From Guillardia theta CCMP2712 (lineage: Eukaryota; Cryptophyceae; Pyrenomonadales; Geminigeraceae), in the NCBI RefSeq assembly GCF_000315625.1, contig NW_005434540.1, forward strand, positions 138,751 to 178,933: a stretch of DNA of 40,183 bases, read 5' to 3'. The notes under the pieces were generated by a model, which saw nothing but the letters and a program-made list of their open reading frames with translations, was not told where the DNA came from and did not search any database. Shown one piece after another: positions 31,639 through 39,960 of the stretch (positions within the stretch are counted from its first letter, which is position 1; every line of letters begins with the position of its first letter). Position numbers and translations under genes: made by a program.

Positions 31639-32145
31639 CTATTCCTGAGGAGGAGGGTCAGCAGGAGGCTGAGCTCTTGCTGGAGAGGACGAAGAGATTG
31701 TCCCAAAAGAAGCAGAGGCGGGGGCAACTGCGGGGGTTGGCGTGACGGGAGAGCCCGGGCCAAGAGCAGGAGCACCATTCTGAAGGAGAGCCAGGATGGC
31801 GTGAACGATGGCGGCAGGATTCGCTTGAGGCTGGGAAGGCTGGGTCACGGAGGAAGAAGCATTACGGTCAGCTTGCTTTTTCTTGCGGCAGTACCTGAAC
31901 GTGTGTCCGGAACGGTTACAGTACGTGACGAGTCGGAATATCAGGGTCAAGAAAGCCATTAGCAAACTGCTGAAGAAGATCGTGCTCTTGAAACACGACA
32001 GCCTCAGATTTGTAGAGTAGAAGTTCGTCGACGTAACGTTGCGTCCGAAGAGTATAATCGGTGATCGATTCGTTGACACTTTGACGGAGACTGGTCGCCT
32101 GTTGCTGGAGCTTGGCAATGTGGGAGGCAACAGCAGCAGCAGCGA
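31639..32145 (-). pseudogene. Chromovirus gag remnant with broken zinc knuckle
   Basis: Two minus-strand frames overlap. One (about 32145-31915) reads gag-like helical sequence (LRQSVNESITDYTLRTQ, HDLLQQFANGFLDPDIPTR). The other continues with CNRSGHTFRYCRKKK, a CCHC knuckle lacking its first cysteine, and a Pro/Ala-rich tail ending at 31639. The change of frame and the missing cysteine indicate decay. A stop (TGA) lies just upstream of the gag fragment near 32147, so the N-terminus is lost. Confidence 0.75.
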
Positions 32146-32936
32146 GTCAAGCACAAGGAACGAGGAAGAGAAGAAGATATACAATCATGTCAGCGCTTGC
32201 TCGACCTGCTTCCTTCCAGAGTCATCTTCACAACGGCTACCAAGCACGTCAGCCTCTGAGCCTGTTGACCCTGATGCGGGCTGCGACGAGTACTCCTGGC
32301 TGCATGGCCCGGAGGCAGCCCCACACGCTCGAGCCCAAGCAAGCCTCGACAGCAGCAGAAGCCGCTCTCCCCAGCCCCCACCGACGATGCGCCGAGTCGC
32401 ATGTAGGCCCCATGCTTGAGGCTGATAGCCCGGCTCAGGCTCAAGCTCAAGGACAGGCCCCAGCTGAGGCTAAGGCCCCAGCTCAAGCTCAAGCTCCAGC
32501 CCTCACGGCCGTCGGTAGTATCTCGTCCGGGCTACGACTCGCCCCAGCATCCCATGCATCGTCTGGGCGGTCGGGGGCAGGCGCTGGACGAGCTCGCAGG
32601 TGCTGGCCGAGTTGCGTGGGCAGGTGGAGGGAGGGCTGCTGAGGGCACAGACGATAACAGCAGCATGGCAGGCAGGCAGAACGGCAGGCAGGCAGGAGAG
32701 GAGGAAGGCGTCGGGGTCGGCGTTGGCGTCAGCGTCCGTGAAGGGAAGGGAAGGGGGAGGGACTGAGGAAGGCAGGAATGGTCACTGAATGGAAAAAGTT
32801 ACCATTGTAGTAAAGTCAAAGCACCTGTCAGCAAGGTATCGCGCCAGTGCCAACGGGCGCATGGCTGAGAAGTAACTTAGCTAGTCCTCTGTGTTCCTCT
32901 CAGAGCATCAGGCTTCACCATGTCATGACTTTGTCG
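32146..32936. other. Region without a supported gene; Ala/Gln-type low-complexity frame
   Basis: A plus-strand frame (ATG at 32187, stop at 32642) includes an AQAQAQGQAPAEAKAPAQAQ repeat from a CTCAAG/CCCAGC-type DNA repeat (about 32430-32500). It has no recognisable domain and is flanked by retroelement and subtelomere, so I leave it uncalled. GGCAGGCA repeats lie near 32665-32700. Confidence 0.45.
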
Positions 32937-32967
32937 AGGGTTTAGGGTTTAGGGTTTAGGGTTTAGG
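32937..32967. repeat. Interstitial telomeric repeats (TTTAGGG)
   Basis: About four TTTAGGG units ending TTTAGG, followed at once by AGGCGCCGTTATTTTCGGC. The G-rich strand is the plus strand, so the chromosome end would lie to the right. Confidence 0.95.
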
Positions 32968-33346
32968 AGGCGCCGTTATTTTCGGCAGGCGCCGTTATTT
33001 TCGGCAGGCGCCGTTATTTTCGGCAGGCGCCGTTATTTCGGCAGAAGACGAAAGGGCAACGGTCAACGGACAGACCGAAGGTGAAGCCTCATAGGCGAAA
33101 AACAACCAACATGGCAAGGAAGGGGTTATTTTCGGCAGGCGCCGTTATTTTCGGCAGGCGCCGTTATTTTCGGCAGGCGCCGTTATTTTCGGCAGGTTTA
33201 GGGTTTTAGGGTTTAGGGTTTAGGGTTTAGGAGGCGCCGTTATTTTCGGCAGGCGCCGTTATTTTCGGCAGGCGCCGTTATTTTCGGCAGGCGCCGTTAT
33301 TTTCGGCAGGCGCCGTTATTTTCGGCAGGCGCCGTTATTTTCGGCA
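32968..33346. repeat. 19-bp leader arrays (type 1) with embedded telomeric block
   Basis: Units GGCGCCGTTATTTTCGGCA occur in three blocks (about 32969-33043, 33124-33196 and 33233-33346). They are separated by an unrelated about 80-bp spacer (about 33044-33123) and by a second short TTTAGGG block (33197-33231), which again ends TTTAGG before AGGCGCC. They form the leader of family copy A. Confidence 0.93.
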
Positions 33347-33348
33347 GC

Positions 33349-33369
33349 ATGGCTCCTCGTCAGGTGTAG
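33349..33369 (+). promoter_or_regulatory. Six-codon mini-ORF upstream of copy A
   Basis: ATG plus five codons plus TAG (peptide MAPRQV), 89 nt before the main ATG at 33438 and in a different frame. Position and length are identical in the other modules although the internal codons differ. Confidence 0.6.
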
Positions 33370-33437
33370 GGGAAGCCGCCAGGGCGCCAAGGAAGCTGCA
33401 AGCAAGAGGTTTGTATACTTCAAATAGCTTTCTAAGT

Positions 33438-35504
33438 ATGGTTCTTCAGTATGATGAAAATGTTCGCAACCTGCTGTATCGGAGATCATGCCAATACACG
33501 CAGAGCGGACTTGTGGATGCCTCTGTCCTCGAAGCTGATCTCGTCGAGAGGGTGAAGAGCTTCGCGAAGCGTTATCCGAACAGCAGGACAGCCCAGGCTT
33601 GCAAGGCTGTGGAGGGATGCACCCCCGACGCTATCGCAGAAGCCATCCGCTCGACATGTCAGCAGGCACGACGTGAGCTTCTGCAAGAAGCGATGACTGG
33701 ATGGAGTGACGCATCCAGAGAGTGGTTTATGCAGCAGATTGAAGAAGCCAAGAAGGAGAAGGTCGAGACATACACCGCCTCAGCAGGCAACGAGGTGACT
33801 TCCTTCATCTCCATGACTCTCCTGGGCATCTCCTCGGTGTATGTCAACCATGAAGAAAAGCTGAAGAAGAAATTTGAAGAGATCGGACTGATCGTAGACT
33901 CAGTGCAAGAGAGTAAAGCAATCATGTGGAAGGCTCCGTATAGACCCGAGATAGCGAGTGCTGAGGAGATCCCGGTGACTGTTTCCTTCCTCCGCAATGC
34001 ACAAGCGGAGAAGCTCTGGCAGGGAAGAGAGGACTTCGCGATCGATGGTCGCAAGTTCACAGCTGTACATGTGAGCATCGTGCACGATCGATCTTTCAAG
34101 ATTCGAGCCAAGAGAGGACCCTGGGGCAAAGGGGGCAGCTTGGCAGAGCTGACTCACCTGCTAACCTTGGGCGGCATGACAACGGCTGAGATAGCTGCCG
34201 TCTATCGCTATCAGCTGCTGCGCCAGTCCCTTGCAGCGGTCCAACTCCAGCCGCTGGCAGGCATGCTGGTCGCTGGGGCGCCAGGCCAGCAAGTCCACAA
34301 AGGCTTAGGTCAGAAAGGCTTCATCGCTGTAGGGGCCAACGTCATCTGGAGACAGAGGGAGGTGGAGTGGATCGTCTCCTCGAGCTGCCCAGAGGCGAAT
34401 GATACAGCATTTCGAGCTTTCCGAGAGAGCGAAGCGATGGAGGGAGTACACCTGACTCTGTTCAGCGAGGACCCGAAGATCAGAGAGGCGCTCGCAGTCG
34501 AGTTGACAGCTGATCGCTTTGTGTCCAGAAATAAGTTGAAGAAGGCATCAAGGATGCAGAAGAAGGCAGGCGGCAAGGACGGCAAGGAGATCAAGATCAT
34601 CATCAAGTCGACGGCGGCATCTGGTCGCTTCACGAGGAAGGAGATGGAGGGGCTGTGCAACGGCGGCAACACGTCCATCGCAAGAGTCAAGAGAGTCTTG
34701 TTGGAGATCGCTAACAGGCTCGAGATCAACGTTGAAGGCATCGACATGGAGGAGGATTTGAACACCAAGTCCTGGAACGGGTCCAAGCTATGCATCCTCC
34801 TCGGCTCCACGGAGGATGCTCGACGCATGATGAAGGAGCTGCCCTTCTATCTCGAAGGCGCAGCAACCAAGCTCGAAGCAGTCGGCTTCGACAAGGAGCC
34901 TGACTCTGAGGCGGCTGGTCAGCGGGGCACCAGCGACGCAGCGCAGCGACAGGAGGAGAGCGAGGGAGAGTGGCTGGAGTTTACAGACATGGAGAGGATC
35001 ACAATGGAGGCAGCATCTCCGTCAAGCCAAGAGGACATGCAGCTCGTCAGCGAGCTGTCAGCAGTCATCGAAGATGCAACTTCTTTGAACGAGGCAGGGA
35101 CGAGCGAGCCGATCAAGCTGGTCCTGGACAAGGCCGTTGGCAACCTCCACGACACCTTCTACTCTCCGGGGAGCCTGGAGTTCATGGCGCTGGGAGAGTG
35201 GGCGAAGATGCCAGAGGAGCAGGGAGTGGGACGCAACGCGCTCAAGGAGAAGCTGGGGAAGTGGCTGCAGAGCAAGCGCTGGACTCGCGTGCAAGGAGAG
35301 AGCAAGAAGGCAAGGAGGGGCAGCGCGTTCTCGCCACGGGCAACGGCAGCTGCTGAGCTTGAGCAGGAGGCGGAGAGCGACGACATAGAGCGTCGATCTC
35401 TTAGCTTCCTGTTCATAGCACTGAGTAAATTCGCAGAGATGCATGTGCTGGCCTGCTCGCTGAAGGTGGACAAGAAGGACCGACTGCGAGTGGAGATGAG
35501 GTAA
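33438..35504 (+). CDS. Subtelomeric family protein, copy A (C-terminal tail lost)
   Basis: A single-exon 688-aa frame; the ATG at 33438 is shared by the intact copies. I do not recognise the family. The N-terminus (VLQYDENVRNLLYRRSCQYT) is followed by helical, Arg/Glu-rich sequence. A central part follows with IDGRKFTAVHVSIVHDRSFK and LQPLAGMLVAGAPGQQ. A Lys-rich patch comes next (RNKLKKASRMQKKAGGKDGK), then an acidic Ser/Glu linker and a C-terminal helical region (SFLFIALSKFAEMHVLACSL). No reverse transcriptase, nuclease or transposase motif is visible. Compared with copy B the coding sequence is about 99% identical by eye, but here a G-to-T change makes TAA after VEMR. That removes 27 mostly acidic residues; the same change creates a GTAAGA donor-like sequence. 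Confidence 0.75.
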   Translation: MVLQYDENVRNLLYRRSCQYTQSGLVDASVLEADLVERVKSFAKRYPNSRTAQACKAVEGCTPDAIAEAIRSTCQQARRELLQEAMTGWSDASREWFMQQIEEAKKEKVETYTASAGNEVTSFISMTLLGISSVYVNHEEKLKKKFEEIGLIVDSVQESKAIMWKAPYRPEIASAEEIPVTVSFLRNAQAEKLWQGREDFAIDGRKFTAVHVSIVHDRSFKIRAKRGPWGKGGSLAELTHLLTLGGMTTAEIAAVYRYQLLRQSLAAVQLQPLAGMLVAGAPGQQVHKGLGQKGFIAVGANVIWRQREVEWIVSSSCPEANDTAFRAFRESEAMEGVHLTLFSEDPKIREALAVELTADRFVSRNKLKKASRMQKKAGGKDGKEIKIIIKSTAASGRFTRKEMEGLCNGGNTSIARVKRVLLEIANRLEINVEGIDMEEDLNTKSWNGSKLCILLGSTEDARRMMKELPFYLEGAATKLEAVGFDKEPDSEAAGQRGTSDAAQRQEESEGEWLEFTDMERITMEAASPSSQEDMQLVSELSAVIEDATSLNEAGTSEPIKLVLDKAVGNLHDTFYSPGSLEFMALGEWAKMPEEQGVGRNALKEKLGKWLQSKRWTRVQGESKKARRGSAFSPRATAAAELEQEAESDDIERRSLSFLFIALSKFAEMHVLACSLKVDKKDRLRVEMR

Positions 35505-35604
35505 GATGACGAAGAAGAGGAAGACATGGAGGAAGAGCAAGGCGAGGGCGAGGAAGAAGACGGGGCGAGCCCGTACCGAGCTTGAGCTGAGCTCAAGGTA
35601 AGGA

Positions 35605-35832
35605 GAGAAGGTAGGAGGCGACCGAAGGCCAAGGTGAGGAGAGGCAACTCTCCTGACTGAAGCTGAGGAAGCTGAATGGAGGACGAGTAGGTGGCGACCG
35701 AAGGCCAAGGTGAGGAGAGGCAACTCTTCTGACTGAGGCTGAGGAAGCTGAATGGAGGTAGAGTAGGTGGTGACCGAAGGCCAAGGTGAGGAGAGGCAAC
35801 TCTCCTGACTGAGGCTGAGGAAGCCAAGAGAA
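35605..35832. repeat. 76-bp 3' repeat, 3 copies, with GNRA-type hairpins (copy A)
   Basis: Three units of 76 bp just after the coding region. Each holds AGGAGAG-GCAA-CTCTCCT, a perfect 7-bp stem with a GCAA tetraloop, at 35637-35654, 35713-35730 and 35789-35806. The middle one has CTCTTCT, which still pairs through a G-U wobble. Confidence 0.9.
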
Positions 35833-35968
35833 GACAGCAGAAGTAGAGAGTAGAAAGACGCCTCAGAAGCAGGGTTCGCATTGTAGGCCGTGTACTCCCA
35901 GTGCTCGAGCGCCTCTTTAGACTAGGATCCAATTGCACAAGCCCACAACGAGGCCGAGCAACATTCTA

Positions 35969-36174
35969 GCGCCGGTTATTTCAGGCAGCGCCGGTTATTT
36001 CAGGCAGCGCCGGTTATTTCAGGCAGCGCCGGTTATTTCAGGCAGCGCCGGTTATTTCAGGCAGCGCCGGTTATTTCAGGCAGCGCCGGTTATTTCAGGC
36101 AGCGTTTCGGCAGCAGGCGCCGTTATTTTCAGGCAGCGCCGGTTATTTCAGGCAGCGCCGGTTATTTCAGGCAC
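35969..36174. repeat. 19-bp leader array (type 2) of copy B
   Basis: About ten units of GCGCCGGTTATTTCAGGCA, interrupted near 36105-36130 by one type-1-like unit (GGCGCCGTTATTTTC). It follows directly on the truncated 3' end of copy A (CATTCTAG|CGCCGG) with no telomeric repeat between. Confidence 0.95.
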
Positions 36175-36175
36175 C

Positions 36176-36196
36176 ATGGCTGCACGCGTGGTGTAG
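36176..36196 (+). promoter_or_regulatory. Six-codon mini-ORF upstream of copy B
   Basis: ATG to TAG encoding MAARVV, 89 nt before the ATG at 36265. See the finding on this conserved spacing. Confidence 0.6.
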
Positions 36197-36264
36197 GGGA
36201 AGCTGCCAGGGCGCCAAGGAAGCTGCAAGCAAGAGGTTTGTATACTTCAAATAGCTTTCTAAGT

Positions 36265-38412
36265 ATGGTTCTTCAGTATGATGAAAATGTTCGCAACCTG
36301 CTGTATCGGAGATCATGCCAATACACGCAGAGCGGACTTGTGGATGCCTCTGTCCTCGAAGCTGATCTTGTCGAGAGGGTGAAGAGCTTCGCGAAGCGTT
36401 ATCCGAACAGCAGGACAGCTCAGGCTTGCAAGGCTGTGGAGGGATGCACCCCCGACGCTATCGCAGAAGCCATCCGCTCGACATGTCAGCAGGCACGACG
36501 TGAGCTTCTACAAGAAGCGATGACTGGATGGAGTGACGCATCCAGAGAGTGGTTTATGCAGCAGATTGAAGAAGCCAAGAAGGAGAAGGTCGAGACATAC
36601 ACCGCCTCAGCAGGCAACGAGGTGACTTCCTTCATCTCCATGACTCTCCTGGGCATCTCCTCGGTGTATGTCAACCATGAAGAAAAGCTGAAGAAGAAAT
36701 TTGAAGAGATCGGACTGATCGTAGACTCAGTGCAAGAGAGTAAAGCAATCATGTGGAAGGCTCCGTATAGACCCGAGATAGCGAGTGCTGAGGAGATCCC
36801 GGTGACTGTTTCCTTCCTCCGCAATGCACAAGCGGAGAAGCTCTGGCAGGGAAGAGAGGACTTCGCGATCGATGGTCGCAAGTTCACAGCTGTACATGTG
36901 AGCATCGTGCACGATCGATCTTTCAAGATTCGAGCCAAGAGAGGACCCTGGGGCAAAGGGGGCAGCTTGGCAGAGCTGACTCACCTGCTAACCTTGGGCG
37001 GCATGACAACGGCTGAGATAGCTGCCGTCTATCGCTATCAGCTGCTGCGCCAGTCCCTTGCAGCGGTCCAACTCCAGCCGCTGGCAGGCATGCTGGTCGC
37101 TGGGGCGCCAGGACAGCAAGTCCACAAAGGCTTAGGTCAGAAAGGCTTCATCGCTGTAGGGGCCAACGTCATCTGGAGACAGAGGGAGGTGGAGTGGATC
37201 GTCTCCTCGAGCTGCCCAGAGGCGAATGATACAGCATTTCGAGCTTTCCGAGAGAGCGAAGCGATGGAGGGAGTACACCTGACTCTGTTCAGCGAGGACC
37301 CGAAGATCAGAGAGGCGCTCGCAGTCGAGTTGACAGCTGATCGCTTTGTGTCCAGAAATAAGTTGAAGAAGGCATCAAGGATGCAGAAGAAGGCAGGCGG
37401 CAAGGACGGCAAGGAGATCAAGATCATCATCAAGTCGACGGCGGCATCTGGTCGCTTCACGAGGAAGGAGATGGAGGGGCTGTGCAACGGCGGCAACACG
37501 TCCATCGCAAGAGTCAAGAGAGTCTTGTTGGAGATCGCTAACAGGCTCGAGATCAAAGTTGAAGGCATCGACATGGAGGAGGATTTGAACACCAAGTCCT
37601 GGAACGGGTCCAAGCTATGCATCCTCCTCGGCTCCACGGAGGATGCTCGACGCATGATGAAGGAGCTGCCCTTCTATCTCGAAGGCGCAGCAACCAAGCT
37701 CGAAGCAGTCGGCTTCGACAAGGAGCCTGACTCTGAGGCGGCTGGTCAGCGGGGCACCAGCGACGCAGCGCAGCGACAGGAGGAGAGCGAGGGAGAGTGG
37801 CTGGAGTTTACAGACCTGGAGAGGATCACAATGGAGGCAGCATCTCCGTCAAGCCAAGAGGACATGCAGCTCGTCAGCGAGCTGTCAGCAGTCATCGAAG
37901 ATGCAGCTTCTTTGAACGAGGCAGGGACGAGCGAGCCGATCAAGCTGGTCCTGGACAAGGCCGTTGGCAACCTCCACGACACGTTCTACTCTCCGGGGAG
38001 CCTGGAGTTCATGTCGCTGGGAGAGTGGGCGAAGATGCCAGAGGAGCAGGGAGTAGGGCGCAACGTTCTCAAGGAGAAGCTGGGGAAGTGGCTGCAGAGC
38101 AAACGCTGGACTCGCGTGCAAGGAGAGAGCAAGAAGGCAAGGAGGGGCAGCGCGTTCTCGCCACGGGCAACGGCAGCTGCTGAGCTTGAGCAGGAGGCGG
38201 AGAGCGACGACATAGAGCGTCGATCTCTTAGCTTCCTGTTCATAGCACTGAGTAAATTCGCAGAGATGCATGTGCTGGCCTGCTCGCTGAAGGTGGACAA
38301 GAAGGACCGACTGCGAGTGGAGATGAGGGAAGATGGCGAAGAAGAGGAAGACATGGAGGAAGAGCAAGGCGAGGGCGAGGAAGAAGACGGGGCGAGCCCG
38401 TACCGAGCTTGA
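36265..38412 (+). CDS. Subtelomeric family protein, copy B (full length)
   Basis: A single-exon 715-aa frame, the most complete member in the window. It has the same organisation as copy A and adds an acidic tail (EEEEDMEEEQGEGEEEDG then ASPYRA) before TGA. A low count of substitutions separates it from A; those I saw include N/K, M/L, T/A, A/S and A/V exchanges. Lack of introns contrasts with every gene left of 25045. No signal peptide or membrane segment is evident. An acidic tail plus a Lys-rich patch suggests a nucleic-acid or chromatin-associated protein, but that is only inference. It sits between its leader array and a telomere array, so it may be part of a telomere-associated mobile unit or simply a subtelomeric gene family. 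Confidence 0.8.
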   Translation: MVLQYDENVRNLLYRRSCQYTQSGLVDASVLEADLVERVKSFAKRYPNSRTAQACKAVEGCTPDAIAEAIRSTCQQARRELLQEAMTGWSDASREWFMQQIEEAKKEKVETYTASAGNEVTSFISMTLLGISSVYVNHEEKLKKKFEEIGLIVDSVQESKAIMWKAPYRPEIASAEEIPVTVSFLRNAQAEKLWQGREDFAIDGRKFTAVHVSIVHDRSFKIRAKRGPWGKGGSLAELTHLLTLGGMTTAEIAAVYRYQLLRQSLAAVQLQPLAGMLVAGAPGQQVHKGLGQKGFIAVGANVIWRQREVEWIVSSSCPEANDTAFRAFRESEAMEGVHLTLFSEDPKIREALAVELTADRFVSRNKLKKASRMQKKAGGKDGKEIKIIIKSTAASGRFTRKEMEGLCNGGNTSIARVKRVLLEIANRLEIKVEGIDMEEDLNTKSWNGSKLCILLGSTEDARRMMKELPFYLEGAATKLEAVGFDKEPDSEAAGQRGTSDAAQRQEESEGEWLEFTDLERITMEAASPSSQEDMQLVSELSAVIEDAASLNEAGTSEPIKLVLDKAVGNLHDTFYSPGSLEFMSLGEWAKMPEEQGVGRNVLKEKLGKWLQSKRWTRVQGESKKARRGSAFSPRATAAAELEQEAESDDIERRSLSFLFIALSKFAEMHVLACSLKVDKKDRLRVEMREDGEEEEDMEEEQGEGEEEDGASPYRA

Positions 38413-38430
38413 GCTGAGCTCAAGGTAAGT

Positions 38431-38660
38431 AGAGAAGGTGGAGGCGACCGAAGGCCAAGGTGAGGAGAGGCAACTCTCCTGACTGAAGCTGAGGAAGCTG
38501 AATGGAGGAGGAGTAGGTGGCGACCGAAGGCCAAGGTGAGGAGAGGCAACTCTCCTGACTGAGGCTGAGGAAGCTGAATGGAGGTAGAGTAGGTGGTGAC
38601 CGAAGGCCAAGGTGAGGAGAGGCAACTCTCCTGACTGAGGCTGAGGAAGCCAAGAGAAGA
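38431..38660. repeat. 76-bp 3' repeat, 3 copies, with GNRA-type hairpins (copy B)
   Basis: The same three units as after copy A. The hairpins AGGAGAG-GCAA-CTCTCCT lie at 38463-38480, 38539-38556 and 38615-38632, all with perfect 7-bp stems. Confidence 0.9.
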
Positions 38661-38795
38661 CAGCAAAAGTAGAAAGTAGAAAGACGCCTCAGAAGCAGGG
38701 TTCGCATTGTAGGCCGTGTACTCCCAGTGCTCGAGCGCCTCTTTAGACTAGGATCAAATTGCATAAGCCCACAACGAGGCCGAGCAACATTCTAG

Positions 38796-38830
38796 CATTC
38801 TAATAAACTCACATAATAATAATAATAGGG
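38796..38830 (+). other. 3' end of module B: AATAAA-like signal and (AAT)n joined to telomere repeat
   Basis: The sequence runs TTCTAATAAACTCACATAAT, then AATAATAATAATA, then GGGTTTAGGG. An AATAAA-like polyadenylation word and a short A/T simple-repeat tail directly abut the telomeric array, as at the 3' end of a target-primed non-LTR insertion. Mechanism is inference. Confidence 0.5.
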
Positions 38831-38997
38831 TTTAGGGTTTAGGGTTTAGGGTTTAGGGTTTAGGGTTTAGGGTTTAGGGTTTAGGGTTTAGGGTTTAGGG
38901 TTTAGGGTTTAGGGTTTAGGGTTTAGGGTTTAGGGTTTAGGGTTTAGGGTTTAGGGTTTAGGGTTTAGGGTTTAGGGTTTAGGGTTTAGGGTTTAGG
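38827..38997. repeat. Interstitial telomeric array
   Basis: About 24 perfect TTTAGGG units, G-rich strand plus, ending TTTAGG immediately before AGCCGGCCC. Confidence 0.98.
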
Positions 38998-39057
38998 AGC
39001 CGGCCCTTAGTAAGAGCAGCCGGCCCTTAGTAAGAGCAGCCGGCCCTTAGTAAGAGC
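38998..39057. repeat. 20-bp leader array (type 5)
   Basis: Three units of AGCCGGCCCTTAGTAAGAGC between the telomeric array and the truncated copy. Less similar to the other leader types but in the same position. Confidence 0.95.
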
Positions 39058-39078
39058 ATGCGGCCCTGCGGCGCGTAG
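39058..39078 (+). promoter_or_regulatory. Six-codon mini-ORF upstream of truncated copy
   Basis: ATG to TAG encoding MRPCGA, 89 nt before the ATG at 39147. The internal codons are unrelated to MAARVV, yet start, stop, length and spacing are the same. Confidence 0.6.
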
Positions 39079-39146
39079 GGAGAGCGCAAGGGGACCGGTG
39101 GAAGCTGCGAGCAAGAGGTTCATATAGTTCAAACAGCTTTCTAAGC

Positions 39147-39212
39147 ATGGTACTACAGTATGATGAGAGCGTTCGCAACCTGCTGTATCGGAGATCATGC
39201 CAATACACGCAG
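39147..39212 (+). pseudogene. Subtelomeric family copy truncated by telomeric repeat
   Basis: Only the first about 22 codons remain (VLQYDESVRNLLYRRSCQYT). Homology stops at 39212, and after GGTGAGGG the sequence becomes TTTAGGG. It looks like a broken end capped by new telomere. It is more diverged from A and B than they are from each other. Confidence 0.9.
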
Positions 39213-39220
39213 GGTGAGGG

Positions 39221-39849
39221 TTTAGGGTTTAGGGTTTAGGGTTTAGGGTTTAGGGTTTAGGGTTTAGGGTTTAGGGTTTAGGGTTTAGGGTTTAGGGTTT
39301 AGGGTTTAGGGTTTAGGGTTTAGGGTTTAGGGTTTAGGGTTTAGGGTTTAGGGTTTAGGGTTTAGGGTTTAGGGTTTAGGGTTTAGGGTTTAGGGTTTAG
39401 GGTTTAGGGTTTAGGGTTTAGGGTTTAGGGTTTAGGGTTTAGGGTTTAGGGTTTAGGGTTTAGGGTTTAGGGTTTAGGGTTTAGGGTTTAGGGTTTAGGG
39501 TTTAGCGTCTAGGCTATAGGGTTTAGTGTCTAGGGTGTAGGGTCTAGGGTTTAGGGTTTAAGGTTTAGGGTTTAGGCTTTAGGGTTTAGGGTTTAGGGTT
39601 TAGGGTTTAGGCTTTCGGGTTTAGGGTTTAGGGTTTAGGGTTTAGGGTTTAGGGTTTAGGGTTTAGGGTTTAGGGTTTAGGGTTTAGGGTTTAGGGTTTA
39701 GGGTTTAGGGTTTAGGGTTTAGGGTTTAGGGTTTAGGGTTTAGGGTTTAGGGTTTAGGGTTTAGGGTTTAGGGTTTAGGGTTTAGGGTTTAGGGTTTAGG
39801 GTTTAGGGTTTAGGGTTTAGGGTTTAGGGTTTAGGGTTTAGGGTTTAGG
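39221..39849. repeat. Long interstitial telomeric array with degenerate core
   Basis: TTTAGGG units are perfect at 39221-39504 and from about 39618 to 39849. Between them about 110 bp carry variants (TTTAGCGTCTAGGC, TAGTGTCTAGGGTG, TTTAGGCTTTCGGG). The array ends TTTAGG before AGCGCCGG. Confidence 0.97.
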
Positions 39850-39871
39850 AGCGCCGGTTATTTCAGGCACC

Positions 39872-39892
39872 ATGGCTGCACGCGTGGTGTAG
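39872..39892 (+). promoter_or_regulatory. Six-codon mini-ORF upstream of distal copy
   Basis: ATG to TAG encoding MAARVV, 89 nt before the ATG at 39961. Here the leader has only one 19-bp unit (39850-39868) between telomere repeat and mini-ORF. Confidence 0.6.
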
Positions 39893-39960
39893 GGGAAGCT
39901 GCCAGGGCGCCAAGGAAGCTGCAAGCGAGAGGTTTGTATACTTCAAATAGCTTTCTAAGT

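Noticed and set aside
32187-32642. Hypothetical Ala/Gln-rich protein
   Set aside because: The frame is repeat-driven, lacks domains, and sits between a retroelement relic and subtelomeric repeats.
33411-33437. TTG start upstream of the family ATG
   Set aside because: Eukaryotic context and the conserved ATG at the same place in the intact copies favour 33438, 36265 and 39961.
39221-39849. True chromosome terminus
   Set aside because: Another module follows at 39850, so the array is interstitial in this assembly.
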